DNA from: Ashinkailepas kermadecensis
Lineage: Eukaryota; Arthropoda; Thecostraca; Neolepadidae
Assembly (NCBI GenBank): GCA_034440615.1
Contig: JAOTOM010005180.1
Span: 186,001 to 250,000 of the forward strand
Direction of reading: 5' to 3'
Length of the DNA: 64,000 nucleotides
Position numbers and translations under genes: made by a program. Numbering within the stretch: position 1 is the first letter of the stretch; each line of letters opens with the position of its first letter. Below the pieces are notes generated by a model, which was not told where the DNA came from, made no database searches, and was given only the letters and a program-made list of their open reading frames with translations. This document shows positions 11,991 through 22,800 of the stretch, piece after piece.

Positions 11991-12489
11991 ACTTTTAAAT
12001 AAATGGTGGTTGATACAATTGATGACATCATAGGCATGATGCAGAGAAAATGTGCTATGATATTAACTATTTTATGAGTTAATGCTGCAAACATTTACAT
12101 AACTTAATGGGATGGTCCAGTCTGTGGCAAGTCCGTTTGTACCTCAATGGTGTGGGACTGACCAGATGGCACTCATACTGCAGCTTATAAAACTGGTGCT
12201 TCAAGAAGGAATTTGTTAATCTTGTGGCCATGGAATTTCTTCAAAAACATATACTGACAGACCTTGAAACAATTTGGGCAAATAACCCTGCTGGGAACAA
12301 CACCATTTTGTCAGAAAATTTTAAACTTGCATGATTGTCCTCAAGAGAAATCTTAATAATAATTACGTGAGATACAGTAGTGCAACCTGTGCACAGCGAA
12401 GCTTAGCCTACACTGATGTGTGGCTTCATGTAGTTTGTTTACTTACTTTAATGCTCAATCAGGAATTGAAAAATTATATATCAATATAT

Positions 12490-12660
12490 GAATCAGAAAA
12501 ACCAACATAAACTAACCTAGACTAAGATAATGTAGCATAATAAATCAAATATATTATAGCATGATATAATCAAACTTAACCTAGCCTAACCTAACCTAAC
12601 TGGAAAACCAGAATCATCCCAAACAACCTTTTCTGCCATGACACCATCAAATCTTTACAA
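12490..12660. repeat. Inverted copy of the MITE interior (11040-11210)
   Basis: In reverse complement it shares ggttaggttaggctaggtta-type words, tatgctacattatcttagtc and tggttttccagttagg with the MITE interior. It is a second, end-damaged member of that family. Confidence 0.75.
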
Positions 12661-12900
12661 ACATTGCTATCTCTGTCATTAATGTAAACAGCATTGCAAA
12701 GAATTTCTGGCCTTGATTGAAGGTTACTGCCTTGTGTGGCTGCAAATGTTCCATTTTTGGAATGAATATGGAATTAAGCCAGAAACAAGGTTTTTGATGT
12801 CAAAGAGTCCACGCATCAAGTGCATGAATTGTTGAACTTCTTTATCATGTCTGTGGCACACCAGGTACAGATAATTGTCAGATTGGCTATATCTGTAGAG

Positions 12901-14382
12901 CAGTGGTTTCCGCATGCGATAGGATGAGCGATAAACGATAAACGATAATTATCGCTGTTAAGTAAATCGGTTATCGTTATCGTTTATCGCTAAATTTTCA
13001 AAATTATCGCTCATCCACTTATCGCAAGTTCCAAAAATTATGAACGATAAACGATAAAATGTAAAACGGGATGATGGAAAAATGGAAGACGATCGACAGT
13101 GTATGCCGCGCGACAGTGTGTGTGCGCAACCTGTTGCCATCTGCTAAGTGTACAGATCTGTCAGACGGCCGACGGGTGGTATAAATTTGCGCGGCGGGCC
13201 GGGCAGAGGTCAGTCACAGGGGGGTCCACTCCCGCATATCTGGCAACTATCCAAATCTTCAGGTTAAAATAAGCCTATTTTCAAAGTTAATCGTCATTGA
13301 GATAATTGGATTATTTCATTATCATTTGAAAATAGCATTCTGTACTCAGTGTAAAGAACTTGAAATAACATGTAGTTATTGATTGAGGCTTATTTTCAAA
13401 AAACCTTTAAGAACTGGCATTGTTCTACACTCCTGCATATCTGGCAACTATGCATATCTTCAAGTTAATATTAGCCTATCTTCAAAGTTAATCATAATTG
13501 AGATAATTTTATTATTTCATTATCGTTTGAAAATAAAATTGTTTACTCAGTATAAAGAATTTGAAATAAGATTTTGTAGTTATTGATTGAGGCTTATTTA
13601 CATAAAACCTTTAAGAACTGGTAGGGACGATGGACATACGAGGGTTTGTCAAAAGCATATTCCTCGCGCCGCAAAACAGACGACGTTACGCATGACGTAC
13701 GAGGGTTTATCGAAAGTGGTTGCGTCGAAAATATAATTACTTCTGCCGGTATGTCGGTACTTACGGAGTGACAGAATATATGTACTTCCACTGTGCTAAG
13801 CGTTGTCTTGGACATTGGCGAATATTGGGATATACAATAAGTAGGTACCTATTGAAGACAATGTGTTAAAGTAGCCTATAATTGGTCTGTAGCTGGGCCA
13901 GATGTCTCAAGCACCGAACCATCATCCAACAAAGCGGCGGACTGAATGCGTCCACGGCGCTGAGTGTACAAGCGGCCGCTGAGTGTACTGCGCTTTTGCG
14001 GCGCTTGGTCATCTTGGTGAGTCGGAATCAGTGCCCCTCAGCGACGGGGCTGCATGGCAGCTGGGGTTTGCATGGTGCCAGGTATGCAACACCAGCATCT
14101 GTACGCGTCCATTTCTTGTAAACACTAATGCTATTTGTACTCTGTTTTGGACCTTGATTTTGGACGTGAAAATAGGTCAGGGGCGGACTCCGTGCCACTG
14201 AAAATCGCGTATATTCTGGACGTTATCGCTGTTAAAAAAAACAATTATCGTTATCGTTTTATCGCTATCGCTGTTAATTTTGTGAAAATTTTTTATCGTT
14301 TATCGTTTATCGTTATCGCAAACCTTTCTTATCGTTTTATCGTTATCGCAGGTCCGAAAATTAGTTATCGCGGAAAGCACTG
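12901..14382. mobile_element. Complete non-autonomous hAT element, 1482 bp
   Basis: The termini cagtggtttccgc and (inverted) cagtgctttccgc are flanked by a perfect 8-bp target duplication ctgtagag (12893-12900 and 14383-14390), diagnostic of hAT. Both subterminal regions are packed with inverted ttatcg(t)ttatcg words (12925-13050 and 14218-14370), likely transposase-binding arrays. The interior has a GC-rich stretch with a tataaatttg (about 13180) and a 199-bp tandem duplication. No hAT transposase frame is present. Confidence 0.95.
13228..13622. repeat. 199-bp tandem duplication inside the hAT element
   Basis: gcatatctggcaactat at 13235 recurs at about 13434. The copies share the following 180 bp up to cctttaagaactgg with scattered substitutions. 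Confidence 0.9.
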
Positions 14383-14434
14383 CTGTAGAGTGAAGATTAT
14401 GATTGTGTATTTCTTTACCAACCAAAAAGTAATC

Positions 14435-14535
14435 ATTTGTGGAGAAAATGAGTGGTTGCATCATCTTAATCATGTTAAAAGGCATTGTATTACACAAAAA
14501 TTCCAAAGGATCAAAATTACCTTGATCTGTGATAA
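14435..14535. repeat. Inverted partner of 11890-11990
   Basis: Carries the same words as the copy at 11890-11990 in opposite orientation. It begins about 50 bp after the hAT target duplication. Confidence 0.8.
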
Positions 14536-14539
14536 TACC

Positions 14540-16790
14540 AAACATTCATAGTAATATTAAAGAACAAAATCATGTTTATGCTTCTGAAACCCTATTGTAG
14601 ACTCCTTGGGTAGGTACCTAGGAAGATAGATGCCCTACCAACTCCTTAGGCACCTACTCAGGTAGGTAGGTACCACCTAACTATAGCAATGTTTCAAACC
14701 TTTGGTGGGTAGGAACCTAGGTATTAATGCTTGGCATTTGAAAACTAATCTTTACAGTTTTCTTGAGCAGTACTTATCTGATGTAAAAAATTATTACCTA
14801 GGCATATAAGAAGCCCCAAGTGCATTTCAAGAAAAATGTATGACCTGGACATGTTGGGCCAGCTTACCAAGCAAATTTGGTATTATCATGCTTACAGACA
14901 TCAAATGTCCTTGTTTTGTTTCTATGGAAATTTGTGTGCACACTTGTATTTTTGTTAAATGTTGGCAAGCATGACATCACTCTGACATCACTTGCCTGAC
15001 CCATCATGACCTCATAGTTTTTGTTTGGAAATAAGCATATAATTGGTTAAGTGACAGGTATTAAAAATTTAGTGGAGATACCTCAACTCAGTTTCGAGTT
15101 ACCTTAAATATTTTACATGGGTTGGGGCAGATTTTGCCCCCTTTCCAGGTTGGTGCTATGCTCAGAAATTACCCTTCATAGAGATATGAAAATAAAACAT
15201 TTTTAATGTTTTGAAGCAATATTTTGTTTTCTAACTGAAATTGTATTGCTTGCTTGGTACATTTTGTACAGGCATAAACACCACATGTTTATTCATCAGT
15301 TTTGTAATGAATTTGTAGCAATGCTTGTTTGAAACATAAATTAAACCTGAAAGCTTTCTGGTAGAATGAATACTTGCTTAATAAAATCAAAGCAGAATAT
15401 GTGATCTCAGATTGAACCAAAAGGTCATGCAGAGCAGCAACCTCACTAGCACTTGGGTATCATATACATTGCTTTAAAGTTTGTTCTGAGTTAAATATCT
15501 AGACAAAATGCAACATTTTAAGTGAAAGAATAGTTGCTGATAAATTTGGCCATGAATTGCAGATGTTGCAACTACCAGCTTTCAGTGATGGAGAGGTTAT
15601 CAAATATGATCACAATTGTTCTTTGCTTTGCAATATTCACCCTGTATTGCTGCATGAAGCCACTGCGACCCTTGTTCTTTCAGTGATGTTCGTCAGCATG
15701 AATTACTGGATGGTAGGGACCTACTCCATGGGGTGGTAGTCAAAAAAGACAAGTCACTTTAGGTCAGTGCCAAAGCAAAAACACTGCTGTTCTTTTAAAG
15801 AGAAAGGTAAAAATCAAAATTCAATCCAGGTAACCACCATCCAGCTTTACTTCTGTTCTTTGTACTATGCTAGAATATATAGTTTGGAACAATTATTAGA
15901 TCATTGGCTATCAACATACCTGTTGTGCAATAAAGTTGCTTTCAACCATGTAAATATGATGATCTGATGATGTGACATCTGGCAAATCTTGTATTTATTG
16001 ACATCTTGACACAGATTACAAAATATGGGATGTTGCCACTGTGTCATACATGATCTGGCCAAAGATTGTCTTCTGCACCCTGACTTCAGACCAAATGTCA
16101 TTCAAACCAATTAATTCCACACCATTGGAATGGATGCAATTATCATTTGTAGCTAGTTTGAATGCATGCACATATTTTTAATACCTTTTCTTCCATGTGT
16201 TTGGACATGTCCCAACATTGGCCCATGTTGGGCCGATGTTGGGTAGACATGCATAGACATGATACATAATTTGCAATATGAACACATGCAACTCAGGATC
16301 TGCTCCTCTTGGAATGCAACAGATATTATTGCCTGCCAGAGTCAGACATTCAATGTATATGTCAGATTTTAACATTCGTTGGAGATTCATGTGACCAAGG
16401 TTTTTTTGCATGGCCATGAAAAAGGTGCATGTGGGAGCACAGCTGCTCAGCATAGCTGATGGGTCATCCTTTGCTGACCTTATGGCTTGATGCAGTTGAA
16501 GATCACATGTCAGTCATCTGGCAGTTTGAGTCACACTAACAAATTGCATCATTAGTATCCCAAGATAATGATTTAAAAAAAAAATGTCATCCAATATCAG
16601 ATGCAGCAGCAGCCTATCTCATTTGGCTGTATGCACCGTAATTGGGTCTTTCAATGTGGGGCTTCCCTTGGTGAGCTACCCATAGATCAGGGCAGCCAGC
16701 ACATGGGTGCCTCGGGATGCAAACAAGAGATACAATAGAATATGATTATACCAATACAATTTGCATCCCTTCAGTATTTTCTTTTTTCTT
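14540..16790. other. AT-rich stretch without a supported gene
   Basis: Only short interrupted frames. 14600-14720 has several gtaggtacc words. 16205-16250 has the self-complementary cluster ccaacattggcccatgttgg followed by gccgatgttggg. No protein family is recognised. Confidence 0.6.
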
Positions 16791-16797
16791 TTTGCAG

Positions 16798-16958
16798 ATA
16801 GACCACCACCAATTAGTAGAAAGGAAAATGCGACCCTGGGAAAGCAGTGGACTGGTTTCCCAGGGTCACAAGATGAAAATATTAAGGGGCGTACCGAAAT
16901 GATAAAAACAGATTTATGCAGAGATAACTCATGCAGAATATTCATGGGTGTGTACTAA
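16798..16958 (+). CDS. Candidate terminal exon, unknown gene
   Basis: A very strong acceptor (ttttcttttttctttttgcag at 16777-16797) precedes a frame reading RPPPISRKENATLGKQWTGF and ENIKGRTEMIKTDLCRDN, and stopping at 16956-16958. A second frame is open to 16902, so the coding frame is ambiguous. The exon contains the perfect inverted pair ccctgggaaa and tttcccaggg. I see no matching upstream exon or poly(A) signal. Confidence 0.25.
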
Positions 16959-17463
16959 CCTACCAATATCCTCCAACACAAAAAGAAACAACACAAAAAA
17001 CGTCCATTTAATCACATTATACTTTTGTATGTTGTCACATATCAACACTGATACCCTCTATGGCAAGGTACAATTTTTAAAGTTACCTTTGTTAATTATA
17101 TGAGCTATATACTGACTTCAGCTTTCATTTGATTTGTATAATTCCATAAAGTGATGCCTAATGCATTTCTTTAGCACATCTTTTTTCCTCAGCACCTGTT
17201 CAATACTGGGAAATATTTTGCAAATTACATTGTCCCAGGATTTTGGTGCAGAGCATGTAATAGCATACAACCTATATTGTTAATAAGTAAATGGTACAGA
17301 GATGAATATTGTGCTGAGTATTTCAAGTACGATGTTGCCATTTGTCAGAGTGGTCTTCAGGAAAATTATTTTTGCTTACGTCTGGTGGCAGCATCTGTGC
17401 AACAAGAAAAGCGAGCAGAGCGTGGTTGACCTATCTTGACTTTCTTTACCGTGGCCTTTCCAC

Positions 17464-17950
17464 AGTGTTAAAATAATGGTTTTTCGTTAGGTGTGCGATG
17501 TCAAAACGAGTACAACAAGATGTCGAAATTTGCCATGGAATTAGTGTCATTTATAATACTTTTTATGTCCTTCCAGCTCACATTGGAGCCAGTAGTGTAC
17601 TTACGACTGAACCTTTTTGTTTGCTTTGAGATGCCTGATATAGGAAGAGCCGTATTCGGGATAGCGATAAAAATACCCATGCTATGAACTGGTATTCTTA
17701 CTAGATCACATCATGGATAATCCCTTTACCTGACATTGCATTTGGACACGTTCGTGCATCACGGTCCCTTATGGTGAACATGAGCATGATACTTATAAGC
17801 GGGATGCGGTTAGAAACGAGGAATCGAGCCATCAGCATGCATGAAGAAGCACGATTTCAATCCTTCTTTGAGAAGGATGTCGATTGAGCGTTCATTAAGT
17901 GGTGTATTCCACCCTATTTCACGAATAATTTACCACTGCCTTTCCATCTC
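17464..17950. repeat. Unknown interspersed repeat, copy 2 (empty site)
   Basis: Aligned with 10424-11450 but lacking the SINE and MITE: cttctttgagaaggatgtcg is continuous here where copy 1 is interrupted just upstream. This supports insertion of both elements in copy 1. Confidence 0.8.
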
Positions 17951-17999
17951 TTGAATTTAACATATATTATCACACAGGTAGGGAATGGCACTCCTGCAT

Positions 18000-19250
18000 G
18001 CCCATTCATGCATATATAAATTTGCAAAGCAAAAGCTGCACATCTGTTCTTGTTTGCACACAGGTTGCAGTACAATGTGAAAATTAAAATTGAACCTTAA
18101 GGATGATTAGCAAGGTTAACCAGGAATCAGGTGAAAAAGTCAGCTGTTGTGACACATCGTCGCATGGAACATGGTGGCCTTTGTTTCATGTCTATTTGCC
18201 TTTGCTTTATATTGCTTCACGCGCTGTTTTAAAATGCCAGAGTGGTGTTGGTTGCAACAACCCATCTTGTATTGGTGAAGGGTACATGATTGAGTGTTAT
18301 GGAAAGTGAGAAGTTGTGTGGTTTGTTGAGTAAGCTACTGAGCTAGTTTGATAGTTTGAAATGTTTTGGCCTTGGTGGGAGCAAATAGTTCATTTGAAGA
18401 GTAGACATTATGAGTGAGCAATAATAAATAGTGGAGTTGTTGGAGAGCTGCTGGGGCTATGATGTGTAATTTGAGCAAAGCAGACTGAGTCATTAAAAAC
18501 AAAATTTTAGCAACACCTTTTGATAGCAGAGGAGGAGGTTCCACTTTCCACAGATAATTTCACGACAATATCGTAAAACAACTGACATATGCCTCGATCT
18601 AGGTTTAACTAGTCAAATTTCCGAACCGTGGTATCCGGATAAATGTCACGATGTCATGCGATCTCGACGGCTAGCTTTCAGTTTTTTCCTTCTTTTTAGG
18701 AACCATGGTGTTGATTCAAAATTATTGACATTTCTGAAAGCTAGAGCCTATGTCATGATTGCTCAAACACGATGGTGGGCGCAAAATAACGAAGCACCCT
18801 TAATTTCAATTCATCATCACCATGAACATGAAATCTTGAAAAAAAGATCTTGGAATCTTCTTTGCTACCAAAGTTCAATTCAGACAGCAGGCTGTCGAAC
18901 GCTGTTGGCGCGGATGCGGAGATTGTCCACAAACATAAACTACCCTGTGAGTCACTGTTATTCAAGACCTCAGTTCATCTATAGTTAGGGTATGAAAGCC
19001 TGTTATCAGGTTCATTCAGTGGGGCTAACAGTGCGTGAAAAGAAGGGCGTCTGTTATCGTACAAAATCCTAGACACAAATAATATTCCAAAACTTTGTCT
19101 TGGATGTTCCTTCTCTGTACTATGCAAGGAAACACAGGCATGCACCTGATGTTAGCTATTGTGATTTAATGAGTTGATGTTGGATGGGTTGATTTCTTCA
19201 TGCAAGCAATGCTGGACTACACACTGGGGCCAAGAAAGTTACCGAGCCCG
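18000..19250. other. Transition zone before MBD2/3, no supported gene
   Basis: Base composition shifts from AT-rich to more balanced. A frame at 18103-18309 has several Cys but no recognised pattern. No repeat larger than a few words is seen. Confidence 0.5.
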
Positions 19251-19439
19251 GGCATCAACGAGACCGAGGAACAATGCTATATTACCAGAGTGATCGACAA
19301 CTGGAATTCAGCGTTGCATTCCGTGAACTCCGCGACTTCCCTCGACCGATAGCTCATTCAAAGCGAGTCCGTTCCATCACTGGGCTGGTATCAGGCGCCA
19401 AATATTTGACGAGAACTAAATGCCATGCAAATCCAATGG

Positions 19440-19695
19440 AAGCTGGGCGCCTCGGCCCAGTTTCCGCGGCGTATTGCGAGATGGTAGCTGACGGCGCCTC
19501 GGCCCAGTTTCCGCGGCGTATTGCGAGATGGTAGCTGACGGCGCCTGGGCCCAGTTTCCGCGGCGTATTGTGAGATGGTAGCTGACGGCGACTGGCGTAC
19601 TTCACGGCCCAGTTTCCGCGGCGTATTGCGAGATGGTAGCTGACGGCGACTGGCGACTCAGATGGTAGCTGACGGCGACTGGCGTACTTCACGGC
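19440..19695. repeat. Minisatellite upstream of the MBD2/3 start, 47/58-bp unit
   Basis: cccagtttccgcggcgtatt recurs at 19456, 19503, 19550 and 19608 (spacing 47, 47, 58), followed by a truncated unit. The longer unit carries an extra segment actggcgtacttcacgg. The array ends about 50 bp before the MBD2/3 ATG, so it lies in the presumed promoter or 5' UTR. Confidence 0.9.
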
Positions 19696-19745
19696 AGGCG
19701 TGACGTGCTTCAGCGCGACGTTTCCACTGCCGTTCGACGACGACC

Positions 19746-19861
19746 ATGACGTCCGAGAGGAAGCGGTACGAGTGCTCGTTCCTGCCGCACGGCTGGAAGC
19801 GCGAGGAGCTCTGCCGCAAGTCTGGCATCTCAGCCGGGAAGATTGACGTGCTCTACTACAG
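19746..19861 (+). CDS. MBD2/3: MBD2/3 exon 1 (N-terminal half of the MBD)
   Basis: Encodes residues 1-38 plus two bases of Ser39, starting at ATG 19746 (context cgaccATGACG). The donor is AG|GTGGGT. The next in-frame codons are completed by exon 2 to give SPSGKKF, the expected MBD continuation. The intron position inside the MBD is supported by uninterrupted family similarity on both sides. No TATA box is seen upstream. Confidence 0.93.
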
Positions 19862-22800
19862 GTGGGTGGGCAACGCTATGGAAGCGTCTTGCATGTATGG
19901 CATTAACGTATGGGGAAGCCTCATAAGCATCGTAACAACGAAATCATACACACCAAGTGTGTTTGTCACCGTGCTGATGAATTGGTGACGTCCACCAGAA
20001 CACGGCTACGACCCGCACGTCTTCGGTGATCGGTGGGACGTTCCCGGATACCACTAGCCGTACGGAAGCTCAAGTGTCCTCAGCAGAGCTGCGTGTACCG
20101 TTGCTGATGGCTGGCGTTGGCGATCTCGCCTCTGCAGTTCGACACTCCGGTGCCGATGTGCTGATCACCGTCTGGCTACGTGAAACAATCGGCACTGTGT
20201 TAGGCGATCGTCGACCAATTAAGCATGCTTCTCTCGTCTGCAGTCCGTCCGGAAAAAAGTTCCGCACCAAGCCGGAGCTGGCGCGAGCATTAGGTTCTAC
20301 TGCCGACCTCACCTACTTCGACTTCCAGACCGGCAAGATGTCCAGCGCTAAGAAGGATATCCGACTAAAGAAGGTGTCGGCGCAGGTGGACTACGGGTAC
20401 GACCGTGGCCAGGGTTAAAGCAGGCTGTTCCTGGATTCTTGGTATCCAAAGCATTATCCTCTTCGGAAAATTATCCTCTCATTTGTTTTCCAATTTGGAG
20501 GTTGGGTGGTGGTATTTGACAAAGAACTGCTCCATGATAAGACGCTCAAGATTCAATGGAAAGTGCAAAGTAGGATTCTGAAGTCATAGGCTTGAAGTAA
20601 AACATATCCATGCTAGATTACTCTCTCCATATCCAGGATTGCAAGGCGCAAATCCAGCCGTGCCCGTAGATGACTGCGTTACACCCGCTTGCCATATGCA
20701 GTGAATGGTGGCAACACGCCTGCTCTGGTCCAGGTGGACGAACATTAGACAAACTCGATCCTTCCCCTGTTCAGCCACGTGGGCTCGATAGATTCGCCAA
20801 CGGTGCAAGTATTGAATGTGGTGGCGCCCAGAAGACCATGACATTTTGTGTTACAGGTCCTCAGTAGATCGTCGGCCACTGTGTCTCTCAATACCACTGA
20901 TCCGTCTATGTAGACAGTCGCCAACTCGAGTGCAGATAGTCAGTGATTTATCTGCGTAGGTAGTCACTGGTCCATCGATGTTGCTGATTCATATGTGCAG
21001 GTGGTCACTGATCCGTATATGTATGCAGTCACCGACCTGTCTGTAGATTGTCACAGATCCGTCTATGTAGACAGTCACTAATCTGTCAACATAGGCAGCA
21101 TCGACTCGTCAGATACTGATCTGTGAACCATTCGTGACCCGCCTACGTGGCACCTCACTGGTCCTGGCATATCGATCGTTCCTGGTTCACTGTATGCAAA
21201 TCGGAACAGTTTGGTAAAAATTACAGACGATAGAGACGTATTTACATCTTTCGTGGCATACTTCGCTTCTTTTCATCTCTCATCGACCCTCATGGAAGTA
21301 TCCACAATGCGCATATATGTACTGAACATGATTTCTGTCAGTTGCCTCTAGCACGTCAGTGTGATGCCTGTGGATGGCATGCATACATTATATTATAGCA
21401 TTCAATTATATGCGAATTTTGCACAAGCTTCAACATTTGTATTCGCGCATTGGAAACATGGACAATTTCTATTTACATCTGACACCAAACTAAAAGTGGA
21501 TTTGGACTCAATTCATTATTGCGACCTTAGCCCTTATGTGCCTTTCGCTCGTCAGCCACCTGCCCGCCTCCATTGAAGCTCACCCCGTCCTTCACTGACC
21601 AGCTACTGACCTTCCCCATCTCCACTGATGCTCCACCTCGTCAGTCACTGCCGGTCATTGATCTACTCCGCCTCCACTGATGCTCCTACCCGTTATTCAC
21701 TGACCGGACACTGACCTACTCCGCCTCCACTGATGCTCCTACCAGTCATTCACTGACCGGACACTGACCTACTCCGCCTCCACTGATGCTCCACCTAGTC
21801 AGTCACTTACCTGCCCCACTTCCACTGATGCTCCTCTCCCACATTCACTGACCTCCGCCTCCACTGATGCTCCACCTAGTCAGCCACTTACCTGCCCCAC
21901 TTCCACTGATGCTCCTCTCCCCCATTCACTGACCTCCGCCTCCATTGATGCTCTACCTAGTCCATCACTGACCTGCCACACTTCTACTGATGCTCCTCTC
22001 CCCATTCACTGGCCTCCGCCTCCACTGATGCTTCTCTCCCTCTTTCACCGACCTGCCCCACCTCCACTGATGCTTCACCTCGCCCGTCACTGACCAACCC
22101 CAATTCCATTGATGCTCCTTCCGGTTCTCCACTGACCGGCCACTGTGTGTCGTTGGTGCAGTCGCGGAATCCGCAACGACGCGCTGCTGGTGCCACCCAT
22201 CCGTCAAACGGCCTCCATCTTCAAACAGCCCATCACACTGGTCAAGAACTTCCCCGACGGCAAGGTGAAGGCCGACTACAAGCATGGCCAGCAGGAGAAG
22301 CCAAAGCAGGTGAGGACGGGAAGCTGCTGCGCTGATGGGATGGGGCTCATAGCTGAGTACATACCTGACCAAGTTTCGCCTGCTGTGATTTGGCTACTCG
22401 AAAACAATGTACTGACTTAACAAGGTACTGTTAAGTAGGTCAGTACCTTAACAAGGTACTGACATGCTGACTTTCAGGATATCACACATAATTATATAAG
22501 ATACTTTAACGATACCGGTTGCTTAAGATGCTACCAACACAAATACATGGGGATGTGTGTATGTATACCACCAGCCCAGTTAGCAATGCACAAATTGCCA
22601 GTCATAGACGAACGTAGGCTAATGTCTGCATGTGGCTGTGATGCGCTACATGATCGCAACTTGTATTATTATATGTATTTCTACCAAGTTGCTGTACGCA
22701 TATTACGCGCATTTAGAAATGATCGAGGTGAATGCGCTACGATTCAACAAAGCCTTTTAATGAGCGTGTGCGAAGTCCTATCGAATATACTGTTGTGTAT

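Noticed and set aside
16205..16250. Palindromic ccaacattgg/ccatgttgg cluster as a regulatory site
   Set aside because: Short self-complementary words of this kind are common in AT-rich invertebrate DNA; nothing links it to a gene.
20386..20391. CAG|GTGGAC as the exon 2 donor
   Set aside because: It looks acceptable by sequence but gives a phase-0 end, whereas exon 3 needs a two-base carry-over; GG|GTACGA at 20397 keeps the frame.
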